A stretch of DNA of 64,000 nucleotides, taken from an uncultured Clostridia bacterium (lineage in GTDB: Bacteria; Bacillota; Clostridia; Oscillospirales; Acutalibacteraceae). The notes below the pieces were generated by a model. That model did no database searches. It was not told where the DNA came from and worked only from the letters and a program-made list of their open reading frames with translations. The translations under genes were made by a program, and so were the position numbers. Location of the stretch: NCBI GenBank assembly GCA_947598155.1, contig CANQFC010000003.1, positions 1 through 64,000 on the forward strand, in the 5' to 3' direction. Positions 41,920 to 50,623 of this stretch are shown here, in pieces. The first letter of the stretch is position 1. Each line of letters starts with the position of its first letter.

Positions 41920-43073
41920 CGTTTCTGTGCGTATTTTATAACCGTTTCCCTCGCAAGTTTATCCGCGTTTTCAACATCCTCAAGAGTATAATTCTGAATG
42001 TCCGGCGCAAGTGAAGACGCCTTTTCAACTAAATCGCCTATGTCTAAAAATCCGATTTTTCCCTCACGGAACATAAGGTTCGCCTGTTCGTTCGCGCTGT
42101 TTGCAAACGCAGGCGCCACACCGCCTTTCATAAACGCCCGCTTGCAGACATCAATAAGCTTAAATGTTTCACAGTCAGGCCTATAAAAAGACAAATTACC
42201 TATTTCAGTTAAGTCGAGTTCCTTTGTAGGGGCGTCATATCTTTCGGGGTAAGTGAGCGCGTATTGAATCGGTATTTTCATATCGGGAACGCCTAACTGC
42301 GCAATTACCGCATTATCATCATACTCAACTGCCGAATGAATTATACTCTCCCTATGCACAACAACGTCTATTTTTGACGGGGCAATGCCGAAAAGGAACG
42401 CCGCTTCAATAATTTCCAAACCCTTGTTCATCATAGTAGCGGAGTCGATGGTAATTTTTGCGCCCATCGACCAGTTGGGGTGTTTAAGCGCGTCCTGCAC
42501 CGTCACGGATTTCAGCTCATCTCTCGTTTTGCCGAAAAACGGACCTCCCGACGCTGTCAAAATCAGTTTTTTGACGGCCTTATTTGACGGCTTTCCCTGA
42601 AGACATTGAAAAATCGCTGAATGTTCTGAGTCAACGGGCAAAATCCGAACGCCCTTTTCCTTTGCCCTGCTCATTACTATCCTGCCGCCCGCGACAAGTG
42701 TTTCCTTATTGGCAAGCGCAACCGTTTTTCCGCAGTCAACGGCGGTAAGCGTGGGCCTTAAGCCCGCCATTCCCACAATGCCGTTAATTACCGTGTCCGC
42801 TTGCGGAAAGGCAGCGCATTCGCAGACTCCTTTAAGCCCGGACAAAATTTTCGTATCGGTATCCGCAACGCGCGTCTTGAGCTCAGAGGCCGCATTCTTA
42901 TCAACCAAAGCGGCAATGCGGGGCTTAAATTTGCGGATTTGCCCCTCTATTATATCTACATTAGAATATGCCGAAAGTGCGGACACCTTAAAGCCGCACT
43001 TCTCCGCAATTTCAAGGCTCTGCGTACCTATTGAACCCGTAGAACCTAAAATACTTAAATTTTTCGCGGCCAT
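41916..43073 (-). CDS. dxr: 1-deoxy-D-xylulose 5-phosphate reductoisomerase
   Basis: Second step of the MEP pathway, NADPH-dependent. 385 residues. NADPH loop ILGSTGSIGTQSLEIAEK, ALANKETLVAGGRIVMSRA, substrate/metal site LPVDSEHSAIFQCLQG, LTASGGPFFGKTRDEL and ATMMNKGLEIIEAAFLFG. The conserved acidic DSE and MNKGLE residues are present. The gene overlaps its neighbours at both ends. Confidence 0.97.
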   Translation of the reverse strand: MAAKNLSILGSTGSIGTQSLEIAEKCGFKVSALSAYSNVDIIEGQIRKFKPRIAALVDKNAASELKTRVADTDTKILSGLKGVCECAAFPQADTVINGIVGMAGLRPTLTAVDCGKTVALANKETLVAGGRIVMSRAKEKGVRILPVDSEHSAIFQCLQGKPSNKAVKKLILTASGGPFFGKTRDELKSVTVQDALKHPNWSMGAKITIDSATMMNKGLEIIEAAFLFGIAPSKIDVVVHRESIIHSAVEYDDNAVIAQLGVPDMKIPIQYALTYPERYDAPTKELDLTEIGNLSFYRPDCETFKLIDVCKRAFMKGGVAPAFANSANEQANLMFREGKIGFLDIGDLVEKASSLAPDIQNYTLEDVENADKLARETVIKYAQKR

Positions 43074-43957
43074 TAAAATACCACTCCAAAAATATTTATG
43101 ATAGAGTAAAAAGCGATAAGTACAAACACCTCGCTGTCAAAGCGATCCATCACTCCGCCGTGTTCAGGAACCAAATTGCTGAAATCCTTAACGCCGCAGT
43201 TCCTTTTAAGCGCCGAAAACGTGAGGTCGCCGAACATACCGATAACGCAGAGCACAGCCGAAACAAGCGCTACCGACAAATACTTTCTGTGAGGCTCATC
43301 AAATATAAGATTGTCAAATACAGCGTACAAAATCAGCGTGCTTGCGATTCCGCCGATAACTCCGCCGACAGCCCCCTCAACCGTCTTTTTGGGGCTTATT
43401 TTCGGGCAAAGCTTATGCTTTCCGCAAAAACTGCCCGTGAAATATGCAAAAGAATCGGTAAGCCAAGCGCAGAACATCACATAAAGAATAAAGAAAAGCC
43501 CGTGATGCCTGCCATACCCTGCGTTAGGAAACATTTTATCTATTTCGTTACAGTAAAGCAAAACTGTTATTGAAAACGGAATACCGCAGGAGGAAACGAT
43601 AACCGACGCCATATCCTGAAACCTTATGTTATCAAAATCAAAAATCATAACGGTAAAGCACAAAACGGCGTAAAGCATAAGTAAATAAGACGGTTTTAAG
43701 GATAACCCCAGCTTTTCGCCGAGAGCTAAAAGCTGTGTTCTGAACCCGAAACACATTGGAATAGCAAAGCTAACCGCTCCCGTCAGAAATTTTACGATTT
43801 TATTTTTTATTCCGAGCGCGTGGTTTATTTCATATGTCGCCATAATGCTGACTATGGCGGCGGCAAGCGGAAACAGCCACGGCGCAACGCCTCGCAGCGC
43901 GATTACGGCAATTCCCGCGGCCGCGCAGAGAATACCGGCAAATACTTTCTTCTTCAT
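43073..43957 (-). CDS. cdsA: Phosphatidate cytidylyltransferase
   Basis: Makes CDP-diacylglycerol from phosphatidate and CTP. 294 residues, about eight membrane helices. The C-terminal signature is clear: TDSFAYFTGSFCGKHK then SPKKTVEGAVGGVIGG, and HGGVMDRFDSEVFV near the end. Its last base overlaps the dxr start. Confidence 0.95.
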   Translation of the reverse strand: MKKKVFAGILCAAAGIAVIALRGVAPWLFPLAAAIVSIMATYEINHALGIKNKIVKFLTGAVSFAIPMCFGFRTQLLALGEKLGLSLKPSYLLMLYAVLCFTVMIFDFDNIRFQDMASVIVSSCGIPFSITVLLYCNEIDKMFPNAGYGRHHGLFFILYVMFCAWLTDSFAYFTGSFCGKHKLCPKISPKKTVEGAVGGVIGGIASTLILYAVFDNLIFDEPHRKYLSVALVSAVLCVIGMFGDLTFSALKRNCGVKDFSNLVPEHGGVMDRFDSEVFVLIAFYSIINIFGVVF

Positions 43958-43990
43958 AGCAGAATATATATCCTCTCTCAGTATTTAAAT

Positions 43991-44725
43991 TTACACTCCG
44001 CCGAATCTTCGGTTGCGCCGCTCAAATTCGCGCAGGGCGGCGACCAAATCTTCTTCCTTAAAATCCGGCCACAAAACGTCGGAGAACCAAAGCTCCGAAT
44101 AAGCCGACTGATACGTCAGAAAATTTGAGAGCCTGCACTCTCCGCTTGGGCGGATTATTAAGTCCGGATCGGGCATACCTTTAGTGTAAAGGTGCTCGGA
44201 AATTGCATTTTCATCAATGTCGTCCACATTCATTTCGCCGTTTTTAACTTTTTCGGCTATTGCGCGCACTGCCTGCGCAATTTCGTGCCTGCCGCCGTAA
44301 TTTATAGCGATATTAAGAATAACCTTCGACTTGTCGCTGCTGATTTTCTCAATATGGTCCATAAGATTGGCAATATCTTCGGGGATTCCGTTTTTATCGC
44401 CGATAAACCTCAGAGTAATGCCCTTCTCTTCGTTTTCGGCGGAGCGTTCGTCCGCTTCACGGAGATATTCACGGAAAAGCTCCATAATAGCGTTAACCTC
44501 TTCCTGAGGTCTTTTCCAATTTTCAGTTGAAAAGGCGTAAAAGGTGAGACATTTAATGCCTATATCGGCGGCAAATTCGCCTATTTTGCGAAAAGTTTTC
44601 GCGCCCTCAATATGGCCCTTGTAGCGAGGCAGATTTCGTTGTTTCGCCCACCTGCCGTTGCCGTCCATAATAATTCCGATATGCTCCGGCAGAACGGAAA
44701 ATTCGGGAAGATTGTTTTTATCCAT
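43991..44725 (-). CDS. uppS: Undecaprenyl diphosphate synthase
   Basis: cis-prenyltransferase making the C55 lipid carrier for peptidoglycan and wall polymers. Seen: HIGIIMDGNGRWAKQRNLPR (catalytic Asp), AFSTENWKRP, and the C-terminal PDLIIRPSGECRLSNFLTYQ with YSELWFSDVLWPDF. A GTG at 44740 is an alternative start; I give the ATG at 44725 because family members begin close to it, but neither has a good Shine-Dalgarno sequence. Confidence 0.96.
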   Translation of the reverse strand: MDKNNLPEFSVLPEHIGIIMDGNGRWAKQRNLPRYKGHIEGAKTFRKIGEFAADIGIKCLTFYAFSTENWKRPQEEVNAIMELFREYLREADERSAENEEKGITLRFIGDKNGIPEDIANLMDHIEKISSDKSKVILNIAINYGGRHEIAQAVRAIAEKVKNGEMNVDDIDENAISEHLYTKGMPDPDLIIRPSGECRLSNFLTYQSAYSELWFSDVLWPDFKEEDLVAALREFERRNRRFGGV

Positions 44726-44776
44726 ATTTGTTTTAAACACATTTAAGGGCAGCTTTGTTAAGGCTACCCTTAAATA

Positions 44777-45331
44777 TTATATCTCCATAATTTCTTTCTC
44801 TTTCTCAGACGACGCCTCGTCTGTTTTCTTCGCGAAATCATCGGTAATCTTCTGGATTTTTGTCTCCGCGTCCTTTTGATCGTCCTCGGTAATTTCGGAA
44901 GATTTTTTAAGAGCCTTTATTTGGTCTATGGCGTCGCGGCGGATATTGCGTATCTTAACTTTGCATTCCTCGCCCATAGCCCTGACGTTTTTTGACATTT
45001 CTTTTCTGCGTTCCTCAGTGAGAGGAGGAAAGTTAAGCCTAATAACCCTGCCGTCATTCATAGGGTTAATGCCGATGTCCGAAGCCTGAATTGCCTTTTC
45101 AATGGGTTTGATTGTTGAGACGTCCCACGGTTGAATAACAAGTATTCTGCCCTCCTGAACCGAAACGGCGGCCATCTGCTGAACGGGAGTCGGAACGCCG
45201 TAATAGTCCACGACTATTTTGTCAAGCACGGCGGCGGAAGCGCGCCCTGCGCGCATACCGGCATACTCGCGCTCTAACGCCGCAAGAGATTTTTCCATTT
45301 TTTCTTTCATTTGTTCAAAAACTTTTTCCAT
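44777..45331 (-). CDS. frr: Ribosome recycling factor
   Basis: 184 residues, standard length. Splits post-termination ribosomes together with EF-G. Seen: REYAGMRAGRASAAVLDKI, YYGVPTPVQQMAAVSV, VIRLNFPPLTEERRKEM and RNIRRDAIDQIKALKK. AGGAGG precedes the start. It follows pyrH by 3 bp. Confidence 0.97.
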   Translation of the reverse strand: MEKVFEQMKEKMEKSLAALEREYAGMRAGRASAAVLDKIVVDYYGVPTPVQQMAAVSVQEGRILVIQPWDVSTIKPIEKAIQASDIGINPMNDGRVIRLNFPPLTEERRKEMSKNVRAMGEECKVKIRNIRRDAIDQIKALKKSSEITEDDQKDAETKIQKITDDFAKKTDEASSEKEKEIMEI

Positions 45332-45334
45332 AAA

Positions 45335-46045
45335 TTATTCCTCCGTACAAAGTGTTCCTATTGTCTCGCCAAGCGCCGCTTTAACCATATTTTCAGGCTC
45401 GTTAAGGTTAAACACCAGAATCGGTATTCCGTTATCCCTGCAAAGAGAGGCGGCTGTGCCGTCCATAACCTTAAGCCCTTTGCTTAAAATATCCTGCTGT
45501 TTAACAACATCGAATTTAACGGCGTCGGCAAATTTGTTCGGGTCTTTATCATAGACTCCGTCAACATTTGTAGCTTTAAAAATTATATCCGCGTCTATCT
45601 CCGCTGCGCGCAGCGCGGCGCCCGTGTCGGTTGAGAAAAACGGACTCCCCGTTCCGCAGCCGAAAATCACTGTTCTGCCGTTTTCAAGATGGGCTACCGC
45701 TCTGTCTTTTTTAAACGGTTCCGCAATTCTTACCATATCAATCGCGGTTTGAACGACCGCCTCAACGCCAAGGGATTTAAGCGTGTCGGCAAGAGCGAGC
45801 GAATTCATAACAGTTGCGAGCATACCTATATGGTCTGCCGTTGTCCTGTCCATATCTCCGCTGGACCTGCCTCTCCAAAAATTTCCTCCGCCGACAACAA
45901 CGGCTACCTGAACGCCCAAATCGACTAAATGCTTAACGGACGTGCAGACGCTGTTCATAACGTCAAAATCAAAGCCGTGGCCTTTTTCGCCCGCAAGAAC
46001 TTCGCCGCTTAACTTCAAAAGGATTCTTTTATATTTGATTTCCAA
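45335..46045 (-). CDS. pyrH: UMP kinase
   Basis: Phosphorylates UMP to UDP. 236 residues. Seen: [75 protein letters not shown] and [13 protein letters not shown]. The start codon is TTG at 46045 with CGGAGGTG upstream. First gene of the long minus-strand run that continues through frr to the Fem ligases; a -10 TATAAT at 46086-46091 lies upstream, with no good -35. Confidence 0.97.
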   Translation of the reverse strand: MEIKYKRILLKLSGEVLAGEKGHGFDFDVMNSVCTSVKHLVDLGVQVAVVVGGGNFWRGRSSGDMDRTTADHIGMLATVMNSLALADTLKSLGVEAVVQTAIDMVRIAEPFKKDRAVAHLENGRTVIFGCGTGSPFFSTDTGAALRAAEIDADIIFKATNVDGVYDKDPNKFADAVKFDVVKQQDILSKGLKVMDGTAASLCRDNGIPILVFNLNEPENMVKAALGETIGTLCTEE

Positions 46046-46166
46046 AAAAACACCTCCGAGGTTTAAAACTTTGTATTAAATTTCCATTATATTCTACATT
46101 AAATTAACAATTATGTAAATAGAAAAATTACACAATTTAACCTTTTGTTATTCTACATTTTTATTA

Positions 46167-46195
46167 TTGACTTAAATACCGCCGAATTATATAAT
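46167..46195 (+). promoter_or_regulatory. Promoter for the N-acetylhexosamine kinase gene
   Basis: TTGACT (46167-46172), a 17-nt spacer and TATAAT (46190-46195), 27 bp before the start codon. Near-consensus housekeeping promoter, divergent from pyrH. Confidence 0.75.
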
Positions 46196-46222
46196 ATGTT
46201 TAATTCTTTTCGGAGGAACAGT

Positions 46223-47359
46223 ATGGAGAATCAAGATTTAAACTTGGATATGGATATAATATCGTTAAAATTCGGCATTTCAGGCGAGTTAACCGATTTT
46301 CGCCGATACGGAAACGGAAATATTAACGGCACTTTTTTTCTTGAATTTAACAACGACGGTCACGCCGACAAATATATACTGCAAAAAATAAACACTGATG
46401 TTTTTACAAATCCCGCCGGTCTTATGAAAAATATAATAGACATTACCGAGCACATTAAAAAGCACTATTCGCTCAAGGGTATTGACGGCAGCCGCAGAAC
46501 GCTTGAGTTTTTGCAGTGCGACGACGGCGAATACTGCTTTACGGACGAAAACGGCAACTGCTGGCGCATTTACAATTTTATTGACAATGCTTTTACCTGC
46601 AACACCATTGACAATGCCGATATATTCTGCGAGGCCGGCAGGGCTTTCGGCGAATTTATAAATATTCTGAGCAGTTTCGACACTTCGGCTCTTTATGAAA
46701 CTATCCCTGATTTTCACAACACTCCAAAACGGCTTGACGCATTCAAACAGGCTGTCAGCCTCAACAAAGCCGGCAGGCTTTGCAAGGTGCAGAAAGAAGT
46801 CGAATTTATACTTGCGCGCCAAAGCGACGCCAGCGTTTTAACGGACTTATCCGAGGCCGGCCTTATTCCGCTGCGAGTTACCCATAACGACACAAAAATA
46901 AACAACATTTTGTTTGATGAAAAGACGAACGAGGGCATCTGCGTTATTGACCTTGACACCGTTATGACGGGGCTTTCTCTCTACGATTTCGGCGACTGCA
47001 TAAGGTCCGGCGCCAATAAAACCGCCGAAGACGACCCGAATACGGACAATGTCGGCATTGATTTAGCTCTTTACGAGGCGTTTACCTCGGGCTTTCTTTC
47101 ATCAGCAGGCCAAGCGCTGACCGAAACAGAAAAAGAATATCTGCCGTTTTCCGCAAAGCTTTTGACTCTTGAGTGCGGAATGCGGTTTTTGACCGATTAT
47201 TTAAACGGCGATACATATTTCAGGACTGCATATCCCGAGCATAATTTAGACAGATGCAGAAATCAGTTAAAATTAGTTGAGGATATTGAAAGCAATATGG
47301 ATACGTTAAAGGAAATCAACGAAAAATATTGCCGAGATATTCCTCGCGCAAATAAATAA
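46223..47359 (+). CDS. nahK: N-acetylhexosamine 1-kinase (NahK-like)
   Basis: 378 residues from the ATG at 46223, preceded by CGGAGGA; the frame runs further upstream through the promoter. Phosphotransferase of the APH/choline kinase fold. It follows bifidobacterial NahK closely in pattern: GNGNINGTFFLEF, YILQKINTDVFTNPAGLMKN, catalytic IPLRVTHNDTKINNIL, VIDLDTVMTGLSLYDFGD and LTLECGMRFLTDYLNGD, then TAYPEHNLDRCRNQLKLV. NahK phosphorylates GlcNAc/GalNAc at C1, in use of mucin or milk-type glycans. No phosphorylase (lnpA) gene is nearby. Confidence 0.9.
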   Translation: MENQDLNLDMDIISLKFGISGELTDFRRYGNGNINGTFFLEFNNDGHADKYILQKINTDVFTNPAGLMKNIIDITEHIKKHYSLKGIDGSRRTLEFLQCDDGEYCFTDENGNCWRIYNFIDNAFTCNTIDNADIFCEAGRAFGEFINILSSFDTSALYETIPDFHNTPKRLDAFKQAVSLNKAGRLCKVQKEVEFILARQSDASVLTDLSEAGLIPLRVTHNDTKINNILFDEKTNEGICVIDLDTVMTGLSLYDFGDCIRSGANKTAEDDPNTDNVGIDLALYEAFTSGFLSSAGQALTETEKEYLPFSAKLLTLECGMRFLTDYLNGDTYFRTAYPEHNLDRCRNQLKLVEDIESNMDTLKEINEKYCRDIPRANK

Positions 47360-47404
47360 AATTACACGCGCCGTTTTGCGCCAACCGTAAAAGCGTTTAT
47401 CATA

Positions 47405-47438
47405 AAAACCCCTGACTTTAAAGTTCAGGGGTTTCTTT
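47405..47438. terminator. Bidirectional terminator between nahK and comF
   Basis: aaacccctga-cttt and aaag-ttcaggggttt pair over 14 positions with one bulged base, with T-runs on both strands. The comF stop codon lies inside it. Confidence 0.8.
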
Positions 47439-48140
47439 TTGATGTTCTTCCCTTTGTACGGCTGTCAGCGCCGCCACGGCGCAGTAGACTCCTTTCGCTC
47501 CCGCGATTTTCAATACTCTTGCGCATTCGTTAAGCGTTGAGCCCGTTGTTTTAATGTCGTCCACAAGCAAAACCGTTTTACCCGTTAAATCCGTATTTGA
47601 GGCAACATCGTACGCGCCCGCAACATTGCCGCGCCGGTAAAGCGCGCCCGAAGTGTGCTGTGTTTGCGTTTCAAAAGGCTTTACAAGCACATGGCAAACG
47701 GGAATGCCGAGAATTTTGGACAATTCCGCCGCTAAATTTTGCGCCGGGTTATACTCTCTTTTAGCTTTTTGACTTTCACTGAACGGGACGTAGTCAATAA
47801 AATCAAATTTTATTTGGCCAAAATCATTTTTAACCGTTTCAGCTAAATCCTCCGCCAGCGTTTTCGCAATATACGGCTTGTCGGCGAATTTATACCGTCG
47901 GATTGCGGTTTCAACAGTTTTTTCGTAATAAAACGGAGCGCAAACACCGTCATATTTCATTTTTGCCTTTTTACACCTGCACCGCTCCTTGCCCGCCCCG
48001 CAAAACAAGCATTTTTCGCCGGTAATTCTCGGTAAATCGTTTTTACATCTGAGGCAGAGACTTTCGCCGAAATTTATCAATTCTCCGCAATATTTACAGT
48101 GATTACCGAAAATCAAGTATGAAATAAAATTATTCAGCAT
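47418..48140 (-). CDS. comF: ComF-family phosphoribosyltransferase-like protein
   Basis: 240 residues from the ATG at 48140 (a start 18 bases earlier is possible). The N-terminal zinc-ribbon has CKYCGELI, CLRCKND and CLFCGAGKERCRC. It is followed by the helical part (VETAIRRYKF) and the PRTase loop VLLVDDIKTTGSTLNEC. ComF is needed for taking up single-stranded DNA in transformation, although many ComF-like genes occur outside competence loci. No other com gene is in the window. Confidence 0.92.
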   Translation of the reverse strand: MLNNFISYLIFGNHCKYCGELINFGESLCLRCKNDLPRITGEKCLFCGAGKERCRCKKAKMKYDGVCAPFYYEKTVETAIRRYKFADKPYIAKTLAEDLAETVKNDFGQIKFDFIDYVPFSESQKAKREYNPAQNLAAELSKILGIPVCHVLVKPFETQTQHTSGALYRRGNVAGAYDVASNTDLTGKTVLLVDDIKTTGSTLNECARVLKIAGAKGVYCAVAALTAVQREEHQKETPEL

Positions 48141-48254
48141 TTTTAACACCCACAACATATTAACATATTTTTATTTTTTTGTCATATTTTGTCTGAATTT
48201 TTTTCGGATATTTTAAAAATGTTCGATAAAAATAGTCTTAAAAGGGTGGTAAAA

Positions 48255-49277
48255 ATGGCAGAAAAAATCGGTAAACAAACTTATTTATTAAATTCAAAAC
48301 CGTCGATTTGCGGTTACAGCGCCGTTGTCGGCAAAACCGAGGGCGAAGGGCCCATAGCTGAGGATTTTGACTATATTTTCAGCGACGATACAATCAACGA
48401 CAGCGCATCATTTGAAAAAGCGGAAAGCGCTTTACAGCGTGAAGCCGTCACAAGGGCAATCGCCAAGGCAAACGCCTGTACTGATAATGTTGACATTATA
48501 ATGGGCGGCGATTTGCTCAATCAATGTATAGGCACTACCTTCGGAATCAAAGAAATGAATATCCCGTTTTTAGGGCTTTACGGCGCTTGCTCTACAATGG
48601 CTCTGTCTTTAGCGCTCGGTTCGACCCTTGTGGATTCGGGCGCTATGCAAAACGCGGTCGTCACTACGTCCTCGCATTTCGCGTCTGCCGAAAGGCAGTT
48701 CAGAATGCCGCTTGAATACGGCGGCCAGAGAACGCCGACCGCGCAGAGAACGGCAACCGCCGCAGGCGCCTGTTACCTTTCGGAGCATAAAAAAAATACG
48801 CCGAGTATCGGCGCCGCTATTTTCGGTAAAATAATCGACCTCGACATTAAAGACCCAAATAATATGGGCGCGGCTATGGCTCCTGCCGCGGCGGATACCA
48901 TATCCCGATTCTTAAAGGACACGAACACAAGGCCGTCGGATTACGATTTAATTTTAACGGGGGACCTCGGCAAAGTGGGCAAAGACCTTTTGATCGAGCT
49001 CTTGATGAAAGATGAAAACATCGACATCTCCTCGGTACACGACGACTGCGGCCTGATTATTTACGATATTGAAAACCAGGACGTGCACGCAGGCGGTTCG
49101 GGGTGCGGCTGTTCGGCGGCAGTACTCAATTCAAACATTATGAAAAGAATGATTAACGGCGAGCTTAAAAAAGTCCTGTTTGTAGGCACGGGAGCACTTC
49201 TCTCTCTCACGTCTAACCTTCAGGGCGAAAGCATACCCGGCATTGCGCACGGAGTTCTTATTACTACGGAGGAATAA
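48255..49277 (+). CDS. spoVAD: Stage V sporulation protein AD
   Basis: 340 residues from the ATG at 48255, preceded by AAAGGGTGG; the frame opens 66 bases earlier. Thiolase-like fold. Seen: SKPSICGYSAVVGKTEGEGP, GGDLLNQCIGTTFG, GLYGACSTMALSLALG, SSHFASAERQFRMPLEYGGQ and GSGCGCSAAVLNS. SpoVAD binds dipicolinic acid and helps load it into the spore core, so the organism is probably a spore former. The usual spoVAC and spoVAE partners are absent here. Confidence 0.95.
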   Translation: MAEKIGKQTYLLNSKPSICGYSAVVGKTEGEGPIAEDFDYIFSDDTINDSASFEKAESALQREAVTRAIAKANACTDNVDIIMGGDLLNQCIGTTFGIKEMNIPFLGLYGACSTMALSLALGSTLVDSGAMQNAVVTTSSHFASAERQFRMPLEYGGQRTPTAQRTATAAGACYLSEHKKNTPSIGAAIFGKIIDLDIKDPNNMGAAMAPAAADTISRFLKDTNTRPSDYDLILTGDLGKVGKDLLIELLMKDENIDISSVHDDCGLIIYDIENQDVHAGGSGCGCSAAVLNSNIMKRMINGELKKVLFVGTGALLSLTSNLQGESIPGIAHGVLITTEE

Positions 49278-49279
49278 AA

Positions 49280-49423
49280 ATGGCAAGCGATGTTGCTACA
49301 ATAATAAATATGTCAAAGGCGCTCAGACTTTTGAGCTTTATGGAGACGGCACTGACTGTTGGGATAATAGCCTTTACCGTTTTCAGAATTATTTGCGGAA
49401 TACGTGAAATTCGGGAATCATAA
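49280..49423 (+). CDS. Small membrane protein downstream of spoVAD
   Basis: 47 residues, starting 2 bp after the spoVAD stop with GGAGGA in the right place. One hydrophobic helix (TALTVGIIAFTVFRIICG) ends in a charged tail (IREIRES). Tight spacing and a strong ribosome site argue for a real gene co-translated with spoVAD. It is far shorter than SpoVAE (about 115 residues) and I do not see SpoVAE similarity. Function unknown. Confidence 0.7.
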   Translation: MASDVATIINMSKALRLLSFMETALTVGIIAFTVFRIICGIREIRES

Positions 49424-49441
49424 ATAAAAATATAACGATTA

Positions 49442-49482
49442 AAAGCCGTTTGCTGTATATAGAGCAAACGGCTTTGTTTTTT
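49442..49482. terminator. Terminator between spoVAD unit and fba
   Basis: aaagccgtttgct (49442-49454) and agcaaacggcttt (49463-49475) form a perfect 13-bp stem with an 8-nt loop, followed by gttttttgtttt. It can serve the spoVAD unit on the plus strand and fba on the minus strand. Confidence 0.9.
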
Positions 49483-49494
49483 GTTTTATTCAAA

Positions 49495-50430
49495 TTATGC
49501 TTTATCCTTACAGCCGAGAACAGTCTCAATTTTATGCGCAACGACCGCCTCAATAGCGTCCCTCGCGGGGGTAAGGTACTTTCTGGGGTCAAAATCCTTC
49601 GGATTTTCGGCAAAGTGCTTGCGGAGAGCGGCGGTCATCGCAATGCGAATATCAGAGTCAACATTTATCTTGCAGACCGCCATTGAAGATGCCTTTCTGA
49701 GCATATCCTCTGGGATACCGATTGCGTCGGGCATTTCGCCGCCAAATTCGTTAATCATTTTGATATGGTCCTGATTAACTGAGCTTGCGCCGTGAAGAAC
49801 TATGGGGAAACCCGGAAGTCTTTTCTCAACCTCCTCAAGAATATCAAAACGCAGCTGCGGCTTTTGACCGGGCTTGAATTTATACGCGCCGTGCGACGTA
49901 CCGATAGCGATAGCCAGCGAGTCAACGCCCGTTCTTGTGACAAAATCCTCAACCTGCTCGGGCTTTGTGTAGGATTCGTTGCCGGATTCAACTACAACGT
50001 CGTCCTCTATGCCGGCAAGCGTGCCAAGCTCACCCTCAACAACTACGCCGTGAGCGTGCGCATATTCAACGACCTTTTTTGTAAGAGCGATATTTTCTTC
50101 ATAAGGATGAGAACTACCGTCAATCATAACCGATGTAAATCCGCCGTCAACGCAGGCTTTGCAGGTTTCAAAGTCGGGGCCGTGGTCAAGGTGAAGAGCA
50201 ATGGGAAGACCCGTTTCATCTGCGGCCGCCTTAACCATAGCTACAAGGTAATCGTGAGAGGCATATTTTCTTGCGCCGGACGAGCACTGAAGAATTACGG
50301 GAGCGTTGAGCTTTTTGGCGGCTCTTGTAATTCCCTGTATAATCTCCATATTGTTTACGTTAAAAGCGCCTATGGCATAACCGCCCTCATACGCCTTTTT
50401 GAACATTTCTTTTGTTGTTACCAATGGCAT
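49495..50430 (-). CDS. fba: Class II fructose-bisphosphate aldolase
   Basis: Zinc-dependent cleavage of fructose 1,6-bisphosphate in glycolysis. 311 residues. Seen: YAIGAFNVNNMEIIQGI, the zinc-binding ALHLDHGPDFETCKACVDGG and MIDGSSHPYEENI, VVEGELGTLAGIEDDV, and the phosphate-binding GTSHGAYKF and VLHGASSV. Single gene with its own terminator. Confidence 0.97.
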   Translation of the reverse strand: MPLVTTKEMFKKAYEGGYAIGAFNVNNMEIIQGITRAAKKLNAPVILQCSSGARKYASHDYLVAMVKAAADETGLPIALHLDHGPDFETCKACVDGGFTSVMIDGSSHPYEENIALTKKVVEYAHAHGVVVEGELGTLAGIEDDVVVESGNESYTKPEQVEDFVTRTGVDSLAIAIGTSHGAYKFKPGQKPQLRFDILEEVEKRLPGFPIVLHGASSVNQDHIKMINEFGGEMPDAIGIPEDMLRKASSMAVCKINVDSDIRIAMTAALRKHFAENPKDFDPRKYLTPARDAIEAVVAHKIETVLGCKDKA

Positions 50431-50623
50431 AATAGATACACTCCTTATAAAAAATCGAATATATTTATATCATATCTGCAAAGCGGGTATGATACACTGT
50501 TCCCGTTGCGCTCAAAATCTTTTATTTTGAGCACCGCAGTGGCTATTATACATTAGTCTGCCCAAAAAGTCAATAAATTAACAAATAACGGCGGAGCGAA
50601 TAATATAAAACGAGGTGATTTTT

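Noticed and set aside
48140-48254. SigG-type promoter ahead of spoVAD
   Set aside because: A CATATTA is present near 48156, but no suitable -35 lies at the required distance, so I do not call it.
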